Source of the DNA: Anaerolineales bacterium | GTDB lineage: Bacteria; Chloroflexota; Anaerolineae; 4572-78; J111 | NCBI GenBank assembly: GCA_015075185.1 | Contig: JABTUW010000002.1 | Coordinates: 992,001-1,056,000, forward strand | Direction of reading: 5' to 3' | DNA: 64,000 bases | Shown here: one piece after another, positions 32,985 through 41,625 of the stretch | Layout: every line of letters starts with the position of its first letter | Position numbering within the stretch: the stretch's first letter is position 1 | The notes under the pieces: generated by a model | The model's input: the letters and a program-made list of their open reading frames with translations, nothing else | Told to the model about the DNA's origin: nothing | The model's database searches: none | Position numbers and translations under genes: made by a program

Positions 32985-33350
32985 ATGATCCGTTCCCCAG
33001 CCGGCGATCGTTGCGCCGAAACTATTATTGACGAAGACAAAGTCAGGCAGGCCGAGCAGGTTTTGTTAGACGACCTGGCTGCCACCCGCCTGGCCGACAC
33101 CTTCAGAGCTTTGGCCGATCCTACCCGCGTCCGCATCGTCTCCATTTTGCTCCACACCGAACTGTGCGTCTGCGACCTCGCCGCCACGCTGGGCATGACC
33201 CAGAGCGCGGTGTCACACCAGTTGGGTTTCATGCGCAGCATGCGCCTGGTCAAGAGTCGCAAGGAGGGGCGTATGGTTTATTACACCCTGGACGACGAGC
33301 ATATTCGGGATTTGTTTCGGCAGGGATTGGAGCATATTGAGCATAAGTAA
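32985..33350 (+). CDS. ArsR/SmtB-family metal-sensing repressor
   Basis: I place the start at ATG 32985; the frame also opens at TTG 32973. The roughly 121-residue winged-helix protein has a Cys pair in ELCVCDLAATLGMTQSAVSHQLGFMRSMRLV, the alpha3 metal site typical of CadC/ArsR relatives. Its C-terminal DDEHIRDLFRQGLEHIEHK matches the alpha5 site of SmtB/CzrA. It should leave its operator when Zn, Cd or Pb binds. It lies 21 bases before the P-type ATPase gene, completing an autoregulated efflux operon. Confidence 0.93.
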   Translation: MIRSPAGDRCAETIIDEDKVRQAEQVLLDDLAATRLADTFRALADPTRVRIVSILLHTELCVCDLAATLGMTQSAVSHQLGFMRSMRLVKSRKEGRMVYYTLDDEHIRDLFRQGLEHIEHK

Positions 33351-33371
33351 CTTGATTACGGAAATTAAACT

Positions 33372-35678
33372 ATGACCGAAAAACTTCAACTCCGTATTAC
33401 CGGCATGGACTGCGCCGATTGCGCGCTTAAACTGGAAAAAGGTGTGGGCAATCTGGCCGGCATTGAATCTTGCCGGGTAATTTTTGCAACAGCCAAAATG
33501 GAAGTTGTAGCAGCCGGTGCCAGTGAGGCCGAAATTGTGAAGCAGGTCCAGGCTCTGGGTTACAACGTGACTAAACCGGAGGAGGTTTATCGCCCCCGGA
33601 CGCAGCGCCAGCAACTGGCCGCGCTCCTGCGCCAACCCCGCAATACTTTCACCCTTATCGGCGCTGCCTTTATCCTGGCTGCCTTCGCCATTCAATGGCT
33701 TAACGGCGATCAGCTATTTACCAACTCATCTCCTTCTTCTATCTCCTATCCACTATCCACTATCTTCTTTCTCATTGGTGGCCTGTTTGGCCTCTATTTC
33801 CCGGCCCGGTCCGGCTGGGCGGCCATGCGCAGCGGCCAGGGCTTAGATATGAACGTCCTGATGTGCCTGGCCGCGATTGGCGCCTTTGCCATCGGCGAGT
33901 ACGGCGAGGCGGCGACTGTGATTGTGCTGTTCAGTTTGGGCGAGGCTTTGGAGGGTTATACCATGGAGCGCGCCCGCGACAGCATCCGCAGCCTAACGCA
34001 ACTGGCCCCGGCAGAAGCGACAGTGCTCCAACCCTGCCTGGACTGCCAGGGCTGCCGTGGGCGGGAGCTGCCCGATGGCTCCGGCCCTTATGAGAGCGGT
34101 CCCTGCCCCTGGTGCGGCCTGCACGAGGAGCGTGTGCCCGTCGAGCGGCTGGCGGTGGGCGACCGGATTTTAGTCAAGCCGGGGGAGCGCATCCCGATGG
34201 ATGGCCACGTTCTCACCGGCCAATCCGCTGTCAACCAGGCGCCCATCACCGGCGAGAGCGTGCCGGTTGAGAAAAGTCCGGGCGCAGAAGTTTTTGCCGG
34301 AACCATCAACGGCGACGGCCTGTTGGAGATTGAGGTTTCGCACTTGGCTGCCGATAACACGCTTTCCCGGCTGATCTACCTGGTGGAAGAGGCCCAAAGC
34401 CAGAAGACCCCCACCCAGCGCTTTGTAGACAGATTTGCCCGTATTTACACGCCGCTGGTGGTCGGAGGAGCGGTCCTGATGGCCGCCCTGCCGCCGTTAT
34501 TGTTTGGTCAACCCTTCCTGGACACCGCCGCAGGTCATGGCTGGCTCTATCGAGCCTTGACCATGCTGGTCATTGCCTGTCCCTGTGCGCTGGTGATTGC
34601 CACGCCGGTGGCGGTTGTCAGCGCGATTGCGGCTGCGGCGCGGCGCGGCGTGTTGATCAAAGGCGGCGCTTATTTGGAGGCGTTAGGGCAAGTTACCACC
34701 GTGGCTTTTGACAAAACCGGCACGCTGACCCAGGGCCGCCCGCAGCTGGTCAGCCTGGCCTGTGTTGACCGCTGCTGCGTCGAGGCCCGCCAGCAGAACC
34801 TGATGGCCGCCTGTAATCACTGCGATGACATGCTGGCCCTTGCGGCCGCCGTCGAGCGCTACAGCACCCACCCTCTGGCGCACGCCATTACCACTGCTGC
34901 CGAAACCCGGGCCGTACCTCAACTGACCGCCACCGCCGTCGCCAGCCTGCCTGGCCAGGGTGTGCGAGGACAGGTAGGCGACCGGCTGGTTACTGTTGGG
35001 AGCCACAGTCTGCTTCATAGTGAGGCCGCTTGTCTGGCCGATTTTTGCCGGCTTGTCACCAGCGCTGAAGCCAACGGCCAAACTACTATGCTGGTCCGGG
35101 AAGATGAAGCTCTGCGCGGTTACTTGGCTGTCAGCGATCCGCCTCGCCAGGCCAGCCAGAGCACGATTACGGAGCTAAAGGAAACCGGGCTGGCCCGCAC
35201 GGTGATGCTCACCGGTGATAACCCGACAGTCGCCAAAGCTATTGGTCAGCAGTTGGCTGTTGACGAAGTCCGGGCCAGCCTGATGCCTGCCGATAAAGTA
35301 ACCGCCATCCGGGAGTTAATCGCTGCGCACGGCGATACTGTCGCCATGGTCGGCGACGGCGTCAACGACGCTCCCGCTCTGGCCGCGGCTACGGTCGGTA
35401 TTGCCATGGGCGCGGGCGGCACCGCCCAGGCGCTCGAAACGGCCGATGTTGCCCTCATGGCCGACGATCTGAGCCAACTGCCTGGAGCCATCCGCCTGGG
35501 CCGGCGCGCTGTCCAAACGATCCGCTTCAATATCTGGTTTGCCCTCATCATCAAGGCGGTTTTCCTGCTGGCGGCCTTTTTTGGCGTCGCCACCCTCTGG
35601 ATGGCCGTTTTCGCCGATATGGGCGCCTCACTGCTGGTCACGTTAAATGGCATGCGGCTGCTAAAAAACGACCGCTGA
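33372..35678 (+). CDS. P1B-type heavy-metal efflux ATPase (Zn/Cd/Pb class)
   Basis: The 768-residue protein has an N-terminal metal-binding domain with GMDCADC (Cys14, Cys17), membrane helices, the actuator TGES loop, the transport motif CPC (Cys403-Cys405), the phosphorylated Asp447 in DKTGT, the HP motif in STHPLAHAI, and MVGDGVNDAPAL. The last helix region FADMGASLLVTLNGMRLL carries the Asp typical of ZntA-type pumps. Two unusual cysteine-rich inserts stand out: CLDCQGC...CPWCG in the actuator domain and CVDRCC...CNHCDD just after DKTGT. ArsR gene and operator upstream support Zn/Cd/Pb export. Confidence 0.95.
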   Translation: MTEKLQLRITGMDCADCALKLEKGVGNLAGIESCRVIFATAKMEVVAAGASEAEIVKQVQALGYNVTKPEEVYRPRTQRQQLAALLRQPRNTFTLIGAAFILAAFAIQWLNGDQLFTNSSPSSISYPLSTIFFLIGGLFGLYFPARSGWAAMRSGQGLDMNVLMCLAAIGAFAIGEYGEAATVIVLFSLGEALEGYTMERARDSIRSLTQLAPAEATVLQPCLDCQGCRGRELPDGSGPYESGPCPWCGLHEERVPVERLAVGDRILVKPGERIPMDGHVLTGQSAVNQAPITGESVPVEKSPGAEVFAGTINGDGLLEIEVSHLAADNTLSRLIYLVEEAQSQKTPTQRFVDRFARIYTPLVVGGAVLMAALPPLLFGQPFLDTAAGHGWLYRALTMLVIACPCALVIATPVAVVSAIAAAARRGVLIKGGAYLEALGQVTTVAFDKTGTLTQGRPQLVSLACVDRCCVEARQQNLMAACNHCDDMLALAAAVERYSTHPLAHAITTAAETRAVPQLTATAVASLPGQGVRGQVGDRLVTVGSHSLLHSEAACLADFCRLVTSAEANGQTTMLVREDEALRGYLAVSDPPRQASQSTITELKETGLARTVMLTGDNPTVAKAIGQQLAVDEVRASLMPADKVTAIRELIAAHGDTVAMVGDGVNDAPALAAATVGIAMGAGGTAQALETADVALMADDLSQLPGAIRLGRRAVQTIRFNIWFALIIKAVFLLAAFFGVATLWMAVFADMGASLLVTLNGMRLLKNDR

Positions 35679-35700
35679 TCATTCAATGTCATTCATTGAT

Positions 35701-35821
35701 AGCATCCTGAGTAGGTTGAGCGAAGCGAAACCGTATCGAAGGATGCTGATTGGTCCCGCATTGTTGCCTGAGCCGCATCCTTCGATACGCGCTTCACTAC
35801 GTTCCGCGCTACTCAGGCTGC
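35701..35821. repeat. Family A bipartite palindromic repeat
   Basis: AGCATCC (35701-35707) and GGATGCT (35741-35747) bound the first half, with CTGAGTAGG and CGTATCGAAGG inside. The second, inverted half runs GCATCCTTCGATACGC to CGCTACTCAGG. Confidence 0.75.
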
Positions 35822-35882
35822 TTTCTAGCCTTAACTTATTGACATTGACTAACCGTTGACAGCCGGCCGTAGAACTAAGCTG

Positions 35883-35946
35883 CGTGTTGCGTATTGCGTC
35901 GGGCGTGGATAAAATCTAGGGACGACGCCAGACGCAACACGTTTTT
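35883..35946. repeat. Family D palindromic repeat (CGTGTTGCGT)
   Basis: CGTGTTGCGTA (35883-35893) and GACGCAACACG (35931-35941) pair at 10 of 11 positions, followed by a T-run, as in the copy at the cyclase start codon (24335-24382). Both copies lie directly before a gene start. Confidence 0.65.
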
Positions 35947-35981
35947 ATTTATCGAATAGCTTTAACCCGGAGAAGCTTATC

Positions 35982-36998
35982 ATGACCCAACTCGTCCGTA
36001 CTGCCCTCATCGGCTGCGGGAAGATGGCCCAGTATCATCTAGAGCAAATGTTACAACAGTTGGACACTACCCAGGTCGCCGCGCTGTGCGATCCCAGCCC
36101 GGTGATGCTGGAGCAGGCCGTACAAAAATTCCATCAGGCCGGACTGGAACCGCCGCCAACGCGAACCTCGTTGGAGGCTACCCTGGCTGATTTTGGCGGC
36201 CAACTCGATGCTGCCTTTATCATCACCCCGCACGTCTATCATCACGACCAGACCATTGCCTGCCTGGAAGCCGGCCTGGATGTGCTGCTGGAAAAACCAA
36301 TGGTCATCAATGCCGCCGAGGCGTGCAGTCTGATTGAGACCCGCGACCAGACCGGGCGCTTGTTGGTGGTCGCTTTCCAGGGCAGCCTCTCTCCGGAGAT
36401 TCGCACGGCCGTCAACCTGCTCCGTTCCGGCGAATTGGGTTCGATTCTCAATATCAACGCGCTCGTTTGGCAAGATTGGCGAACGCTGACCGCCGGCACT
36501 TGGCGGCAGAATCCGGCGCTCTCCGGCGGCGGCTTTATGTTTGATACCGGCGCGCATATGCTCAACACCGTCGCCGATCTGGCCGGGGAGGATTTTGTGG
36601 AAGTGGCCGCCTGGTTCGACCGGCGCGATACTCCGGTAGATATTCTCGCCGCGGCGATGGGACGGCTCAAGTCGGGCAGCCTGGTGACACTCAATGCCTG
36701 CGGGGATGCTTCGTCCCCTTATGGTTCGGACGTGCGCGTTTTTTGCAGCAACGGCATCTTGCAGGTGGGTGTTTGGGGCGGCTATCTGCGGCGGCAGCGA
36801 CCGGGCCGCCGCTTTTTACGCCGGGTCAAATGTCCTTCAACACTGGGAGTATGGCAGCAATTTCTGGCCGTCCGAGCCGGAGAGATGGAAAATCCTTGCC
36901 CGGCAGAGGTAGGGCTGCGCATGGTTCGCCTGTGGGATGCGCTCAAAGCTTCGGCGGAGTGGAACGGGTTGCCGGTACAGTGTGGGGAGGACCACTGA
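35982..36998 (+). CDS. Gfo/Idh/MocA-family NAD(P)-dependent oxidoreductase
   Basis: The 338-residue protein has the N-terminal Rossmann motif TALIGCGKMAQYHLEQML, FIITPHVYHHDQTIACLEAGLDVLLEKPMVIN with the EKP catalytic Lys motif (about residues 90-108), and GGGFMFDTGAHMLNTVADL in the C-terminal sheet domain. Members oxidise or reduce sugars, inositol or related compounds; the substrate is not predictable. A CCGGAGAAG ribosome site precedes the ATG. No sugar operon surrounds it. Confidence 0.9.
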   Translation: MTQLVRTALIGCGKMAQYHLEQMLQQLDTTQVAALCDPSPVMLEQAVQKFHQAGLEPPPTRTSLEATLADFGGQLDAAFIITPHVYHHDQTIACLEAGLDVLLEKPMVINAAEACSLIETRDQTGRLLVVAFQGSLSPEIRTAVNLLRSGELGSILNINALVWQDWRTLTAGTWRQNPALSGGGFMFDTGAHMLNTVADLAGEDFVEVAAWFDRRDTPVDILAAAMGRLKSGSLVTLNACGDASSPYGSDVRVFCSNGILQVGVWGGYLRRQRPGRRFLRRVKCPSTLGVWQQFLAVRAGEMENPCPAEVGLRMVRLWDALKASAEWNGLPVQCGEDH

Positions 36999-37102
36999 GG
37001 GCAAACTCCTTCCCAATGCAAAGCGTGCTTCTTCCCCCCTTTCTCTGTTAAAGGATCTCCTGCTGGGGCAGGCGGGGTCGAGATGGTCTGAGGAGGGCAG
37101 CC

Positions 37103-40100
37103 ATGGTATTGGGCAACCGCTATCAAGTAGAAGAGACCCTGGGCCAGGGTGGGGCCGGCGTGGTTTATCGCGCCTTTGACCTGGAAATGCAGCGCCCGGT
37201 GGCGGTGAAAGCCCTGAACACGTCGCAGGTAGGGCCGGACCAGGGTGTTGAACGCTTGCGCCGCGAAGCTGCGCTGCTGAGCCGCCTGGCTCACCCGAAT
37301 ATTGTCGGCTGCTACGATTTGGGTGAAGAGGCCGGCCAGCCTTACCTGGTCCTGGAATACGTCGCCGGCTGCACTTTGCGCGACTTGATTGAAGCGCACG
37401 ACGCGCCCTTTCCCCTCGAAACTGCCAATTACATTATCGGTGAAGTGCTGGCCGCGCTGAGTGCCGCCCATCAGGCGGGGGTGATCCACCGCGATTTGAA
37501 GCCGGAGAACATCATGCTGGCCGGTGTGGAGCCGGAAGCTGCCTTCGACCTCGACCTGGCTGCGCTGCGCCCGCAGGTGAAGGTGATGGACTTTGGCCTG
37601 GCTTACTTGAGCGGCGACGTACGTATCACCAGCGAGAATTTGGTTGCCGGGACGGCGCTCTACCTGGCCCCGGAAGCAGCTTTGGGACAAACCGCCGATG
37701 CCCGGGCCGACCTCTACGCCGTTGGCTTGATCTGGTATGAGCTGGTCGCCGGCCGGTTTCCCTTTCGCGGTCATGAGCCGCTGGTTGTCATTTCCCAACA
37801 TTTGCATGCCACGCCAATTTCGCCGCGCTGGCATAACGCCGATGTGCCGCCGGCCCTGGCCTCGCTCATCCTCAAACTGCTGGCTAAAACCCCCGCCGAT
37901 CGTTATCAAACAGCAGAAGCAGTTCTGACCGACCTGGAAAACATTCAGTCTAGCAGGGAGGTAGATCGGCCCCTGACTCACGCTTCGCTGCTTGAAGCGA
38001 TTGCCCGCGGCAGGTTGGTCGGGCGCGAGGAAGAGATGGCCCGGCTGCGCAGTGCTGTCGAGACGATGGGCCACGGCACGGGCGGGGTTGTCTTTATCGA
38101 GGGTGAACCGGGTATTGGCAAAACGCGCCTGATTGGCGAAGTCGGTCTTTATGCTCGCCTGAAAGGCGCTCAGGTTTACACGGGTCACTGCTACGACGCC
38201 GATTTGACGTTACCCTACCAGCCTTTCATCGAGATTGTTAAAGATTACGTCCAGACCCATATCAAGCCTGGCTCGACGGGGCGCCTGCCCGTCAGCCTGG
38301 CAGCCGAACTGGTTAAACTGGCCCCCGGTTTGGAGGCTCACCTGGGCGTAGCTCCCGCCCCTGCTGAACTCTCGCCGGCTGAAGCCCGGTTGCGGCTCTT
38401 TGAAGCCGTGGCGGCCCTGCTCACCGGCGGGACTAATCCGCTCCTGCTCATTTTGGAGAACCTGCATTGGACCAGTCCACCTGACCTGGCTCTGTTGCAT
38501 CACCTGGCCCAAGCCGGGCTGCGCCAGCGACGCCTGCTCCTGATTGTAACTTATCAGGGCAACCAGCCGCCAGTGGGCCAGACTCAGGCTTTAGCCAAGC
38601 TGCTGGCCCAACTCAAGCGCGCCGGTCTGGCGACTCACCTGCGGCTGTCGCCGCTATCGGCAGAGGGCATTACCACCCTGTTGGAAACGCTGCTTGAAGG
38701 GGAAGTGACGCCTGACTTTAGCCGGGCTATCTTCGCGGCGACGGAAGGCAATCCTTTTTTTGTCGAAGAAATTTTGAAGACCCTGGTTGAAGAGGGGCGC
38801 ATCTTCCGCGACCCGGCCCGCGGCCGCTGGGCCGGGATCAACCTGGACCGCCTGGAAATCCCGGCCAGCCTTAAGGACGTGATGAGCCAGCGCTTTGCCA
38901 GGCTGAGCCGGACCCAGCATCATCTCTTAAGTCTGGCTGCCCTGTTGGGCCGGCAGTTCCGGGTTGATGCCCTTTCAGTCTGTGCCGAAACTGGCGAGGA
39001 TGAGATCATCAAAGCCCTGGAAAAGGGAGTTAGGATGCAGCTTATTCGTCGGGTGCAGCCCGCTGGAGGCGGCAGCGACTCAGAAGTTTATGCTTTTGAA
39101 CATGCCTTGATCCGGCAAACTTTAGCTGAGAGCCTGAACGCCCGGCAGCGGCTGCGTTTACACCGGCAGATTGGCCAGGCCCTGGAGGAATTGAATCAGA
39201 GCCGCTCCCAACCCGTCGCTCCGCCTGATGAACTGGCTTATCATTTCAGTCTGGCCGGCGGTGACGATACTGAAAAGGCCATTAGCTACAACTTGATTGC
39301 CGCTGACAATGCGCTCCGGGTGCATGCCAGCGAGGTGGCGGTCAAGCACTATCAGTTCATTTTAGAACTGTTGGCCACCGACCAAGATGTTGCTCGGCGA
39401 GCCTGGGTGTTGGAGCAGTTGGGTGACCTCTATTTTCACCACACGCGACAAATTGTGGATGCCGTCGCTGCTTATGAGGGGGCTATCCAATTATGGCAGG
39501 CAGTCCCCGAACCCGATACCGCCACGCTGATCCGTTTGTATTTGCACATGGGCGAGATAGCCCGCCACTGGCCCGGCCGGGTCGAAAAGCTGGATACCTA
39601 CCTGGCTGAAGCCCTGGGCCTGCTCGACCGGGACCCGGCCCAGACTGAAAGCTTTAAGCGGGCACGGCTGCTGGCCGCGATGGCTTTTAACCTCCAGCAA
39701 TCGGCGGGACAGCCGGACGACGAGGCGGCACTGCACCTGGCTCAGACTGCGGCCGGCCTGGCGGCGCAACTGGCTGCGGCGGACGAAGAAGCCATGGCCC
39801 TTGATGCGCTGCAAAGAATTTACCGCAGCCGGGGCGACCTGGCCGCCGCTCACGAGATAGACCGCCGCCGCCTGGCGTTGATTCCCCGCCTGATGGATTC
39901 GGCTGAAGCCGTCGAGGCCAACCTGGCCGCCAGCCAGATGGGCTGGGAAACAGGCGATCTGGCGGCGGCAACTCAATTTTGCCTGGAGGCATTAGCCACA
40001 GCCAGACGTACCGATAACATCGGTGGACAGTGGGAGGCGCTCCGCCGCCTGGTGATGCTTCATTTGCAGTGGGGCAAACTGGCTGCGGCGGTCACTTATG

Positions 40101-40789
40101 CCAGTCAAGGCGTGGCCCTGGGGCCTCGGGCCGGCTTGCTTGAGTTTGGCGAGCCGGTTGAAGCTCTCTTTCGCACCCACCTGGCCCTCCTTTACAGCTT
40201 GCAGGGACAGGCCGAAGCGGCGGCGCATGAATTGGCCGAACTAAACGTGCTCTATCCTATCCCCGAAGCGCCGCCGTACCGGTTTGCGTTGGGCTGGCTG
40301 CACTATGAAGTTGAAGCCTGGGATGAGGCCATGCTCAATCTGGACGGCAGCCAGGCCTTTCCGACCCCCTTTCTGCCCGGCCGCTTCGACCGGCTGCTGC
40401 TGTTCGAAGTATACAGCCATTTGGGTGATGAGTTTGCCCTGGCCGAACTTGGGCCAGAGATCGAGGCTGAGGCGCGCCGTTGGCATTTGCCCTATCTCCT
40501 GGCGATTCTAAATCGGGGTTACGGCGCTTTTTACACCGAACAAGGCGACTGGGCGCAGGCCGAAACCGCCCTTCAACGCGCTTTGGACATTACTCGCGGC
40601 AAGACCTTGTGGTACCAGGATGCCCGCACCTGGCTTGACTATGGCCGCATGCTGGTCCGGCGCAACCAGCCCGGCGACGCCGACATGGCCCGTGACTTTT
40701 TGAGCGAGGCGCAGAACATGTTCGTCACCTTCGGCGCGCACGCCCTGGCGGAGAAGGCCTGGGTTGAGGGGGTCCGGTTGGGGGAGTAG
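37103..40789 (+). CDS. Ser/Thr protein kinase-AAA ATPase-TPR protein, 1228 aa
   Basis: AGGAGGG precedes the ATG. The kinase domain (residues about 7-285) is intact: LGQGGAGVVYRAF, AVKAL, VIHRDLKPEN (Asp131), KVMDFGLAYL (Asp163) and GTALYLAPEAALG. An AAA_16-type ATPase follows (about 310-600; Walker A GEPGIGKTR with Lys340, LLLILENLHWTS as Walker B region). TPR-like helices extend to the C-terminus. No membrane segment is present. The layout mirrors the double-cyclase protein at 24380, with a different N-terminal output. Target proteins are unknown. Confidence 0.93.
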   Translation: MVLGNRYQVEETLGQGGAGVVYRAFDLEMQRPVAVKALNTSQVGPDQGVERLRREAALLSRLAHPNIVGCYDLGEEAGQPYLVLEYVAGCTLRDLIEAHDAPFPLETANYIIGEVLAALSAAHQAGVIHRDLKPENIMLAGVEPEAAFDLDLAALRPQVKVMDFGLAYLSGDVRITSENLVAGTALYLAPEAALGQTADARADLYAVGLIWYELVAGRFPFRGHEPLVVISQHLHATPISPRWHNADVPPALASLILKLLAKTPADRYQTAEAVLTDLENIQSSREVDRPLTHASLLEAIARGRLVGREEEMARLRSAVETMGHGTGGVVFIEGEPGIGKTRLIGEVGLYARLKGAQVYTGHCYDADLTLPYQPFIEIVKDYVQTHIKPGSTGRLPVSLAAELVKLAPGLEAHLGVAPAPAELSPAEARLRLFEAVAALLTGGTNPLLLILENLHWTSPPDLALLHHLAQAGLRQRRLLLIVTYQGNQPPVGQTQALAKLLAQLKRAGLATHLRLSPLSAEGITTLLETLLEGEVTPDFSRAIFAATEGNPFFVEEILKTLVEEGRIFRDPARGRWAGINLDRLEIPASLKDVMSQRFARLSRTQHHLLSLAALLGRQFRVDALSVCAETGEDEIIKALEKGVRMQLIRRVQPAGGGSDSEVYAFEHALIRQTLAESLNARQRLRLHRQIGQALEELNQSRSQPVAPPDELAYHFSLAGGDDTEKAISYNLIAADNALRVHASEVAVKHYQFILELLATDQDVARRAWVLEQLGDLYFHHTRQIVDAVAAYEGAIQLWQAVPEPDTATLIRLYLHMGEIARHWPGRVEKLDTYLAEALGLLDRDPAQTESFKRARLLAAMAFNLQQSAGQPDDEAALHLAQTAAGLAAQLAAADEEAMALDALQRIYRSRGDLAAAHEIDRRRLALIPRLMDSAEAVEANLAASQMGWETGDLAAATQFCLEALATARRTDNIGGQWEALRRLVMLHLQWGKLAAAVTYASQGVALGPRAGLLEFGEPVEALFRTHLALLYSLQGQAEAAAHELAELNVLYPIPEAPPYRFALGWLHYEVEAWDEAMLNLDGSQAFPTPFLPGRFDRLLLFEVYSHLGDEFALAELGPEIEAEARRWHLPYLLAILNRGYGAFYTEQGDWAQAETALQRALDITRGKTLWYQDARTWLDYGRMLVRRNQPGDADMARDFLSEAQNMFVTFGAHALAEKAWVEGVRLGE

Positions 40790-40791
40790 AG

Positions 40792-41607
40792 GTGCGAGAG
40801 GTGGAAATGCCGCATAATCGGACGATACTTAACAACTTTCCCCCCAACACCCCTCTCCCCCCTCCCTGGAAAACCTTCATTAGGGGCAGTGGCTCGCTAC
40901 AATTTACCGGCGACAGCCTGCGCCTGGTCAATACCGACACCGTTGCCGCGCAGTACACTGACGCCCAGATTGACGATTATCAAGAGCTGGCTCGCCGCGA
41001 TTTCCGGTGGCGGCCTCCCTTACAAATGACGGTGCGGGCGCGTTTCTCCCACCCTGCCGGAGAGCTAAAGGGCACCGCCGGTTTCGGCTTCTGGAACGAC
41101 CCCTTTATGATGACCGGCTGGCGCTGGCCGGCGCTGCCGCGGGTCATCTGGTTTTTCTACAGTTCTCCCCCTTCCAACATGAAGCTCGACCTGAACACAC
41201 CCGGCCCCGGCTGGAAAGCCGGCACGTTGGATGCGCTGCGCTGGCCCTTTTTTGCCCTCCTGCCGGCCGCGCCGCTGGCCGTGCCTTTGATGAACATCGG
41301 CCCGCTCTGCCGCACCTTTTGGCCGATTGGGCAAAAAGCGATCAATGTCAGTGAAGCTCTTGTACCCGTAGAAATGACCGAGTGGTATACTTATGTCATT
41401 GACTGGCAGCCAAAAACCGCCCACTTTAGCGTGGACGGCCAAACCATCCTCGACTGCTCAACATCTCCGTGCGGGCCATTAGGCTTTGTATTGTGGTTAG
41501 ATAATCAATATATGGTGGCAACGCCGTGGGGGAGTTTTAAATACGGTCTATTGGCTGCGCCGGGGCAACAATGGTTAGAGGTTAACCAATTGATAATTGA
41601 AAGTTGA
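40792..41607 (+). CDS. Conserved hypothetical protein with beta-sandwich character
   Basis: The 271-residue protein starts at GTG 40792 (GGGGAG upstream) or ATG 40807. It is rich in Trp, Pro and beta-strand patterns: MTVRARFSHPAGELKGTAGFGFWNDPFM, then TEWYTYVIDWQPKTAHFSVDGQTILDC and GPLGFVLWLDNQYM. The W-x-x-Y-x-I-D-W...F-x-V-D-G pattern recalls concanavalin-like lectin or GH16-type folds, but the GH16 catalytic ExDxE is not seen. There is no signal peptide. It lies two bases after the kinase stop, so it is probably co-transcribed. Confidence 0.7.
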   Translation: MREVEMPHNRTILNNFPPNTPLPPPWKTFIRGSGSLQFTGDSLRLVNTDTVAAQYTDAQIDDYQELARRDFRWRPPLQMTVRARFSHPAGELKGTAGFGFWNDPFMMTGWRWPALPRVIWFFYSSPPSNMKLDLNTPGPGWKAGTLDALRWPFFALLPAAPLAVPLMNIGPLCRTFWPIGQKAINVSEALVPVEMTEWYTYVIDWQPKTAHFSVDGQTILDCSTSPCGPLGFVLWLDNQYMVATPWGSFKYGLLAAPGQQWLEVNQLIIES

Positions 41608-41625
41608 CCATTGATTATTGGTAAT

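Larger units (their letters stand above)
35679..35981. other. 303-base intergenic region
   Basis: No gene is visible. It is occupied by a family A repeat (35701-35821) and a family D palindrome (35883-35946). Between them are near-direct repeats TTGACATTGAC and GTTGACAG around 35838-35860 without a matching -10. Confidence 0.55.

Noticed and set aside
36782..38188. 468-codon reverse frame over the oxidoreductase/kinase boundary
   Set aside because: Crosses two real genes and the spacer between them, with no domain or start signal.
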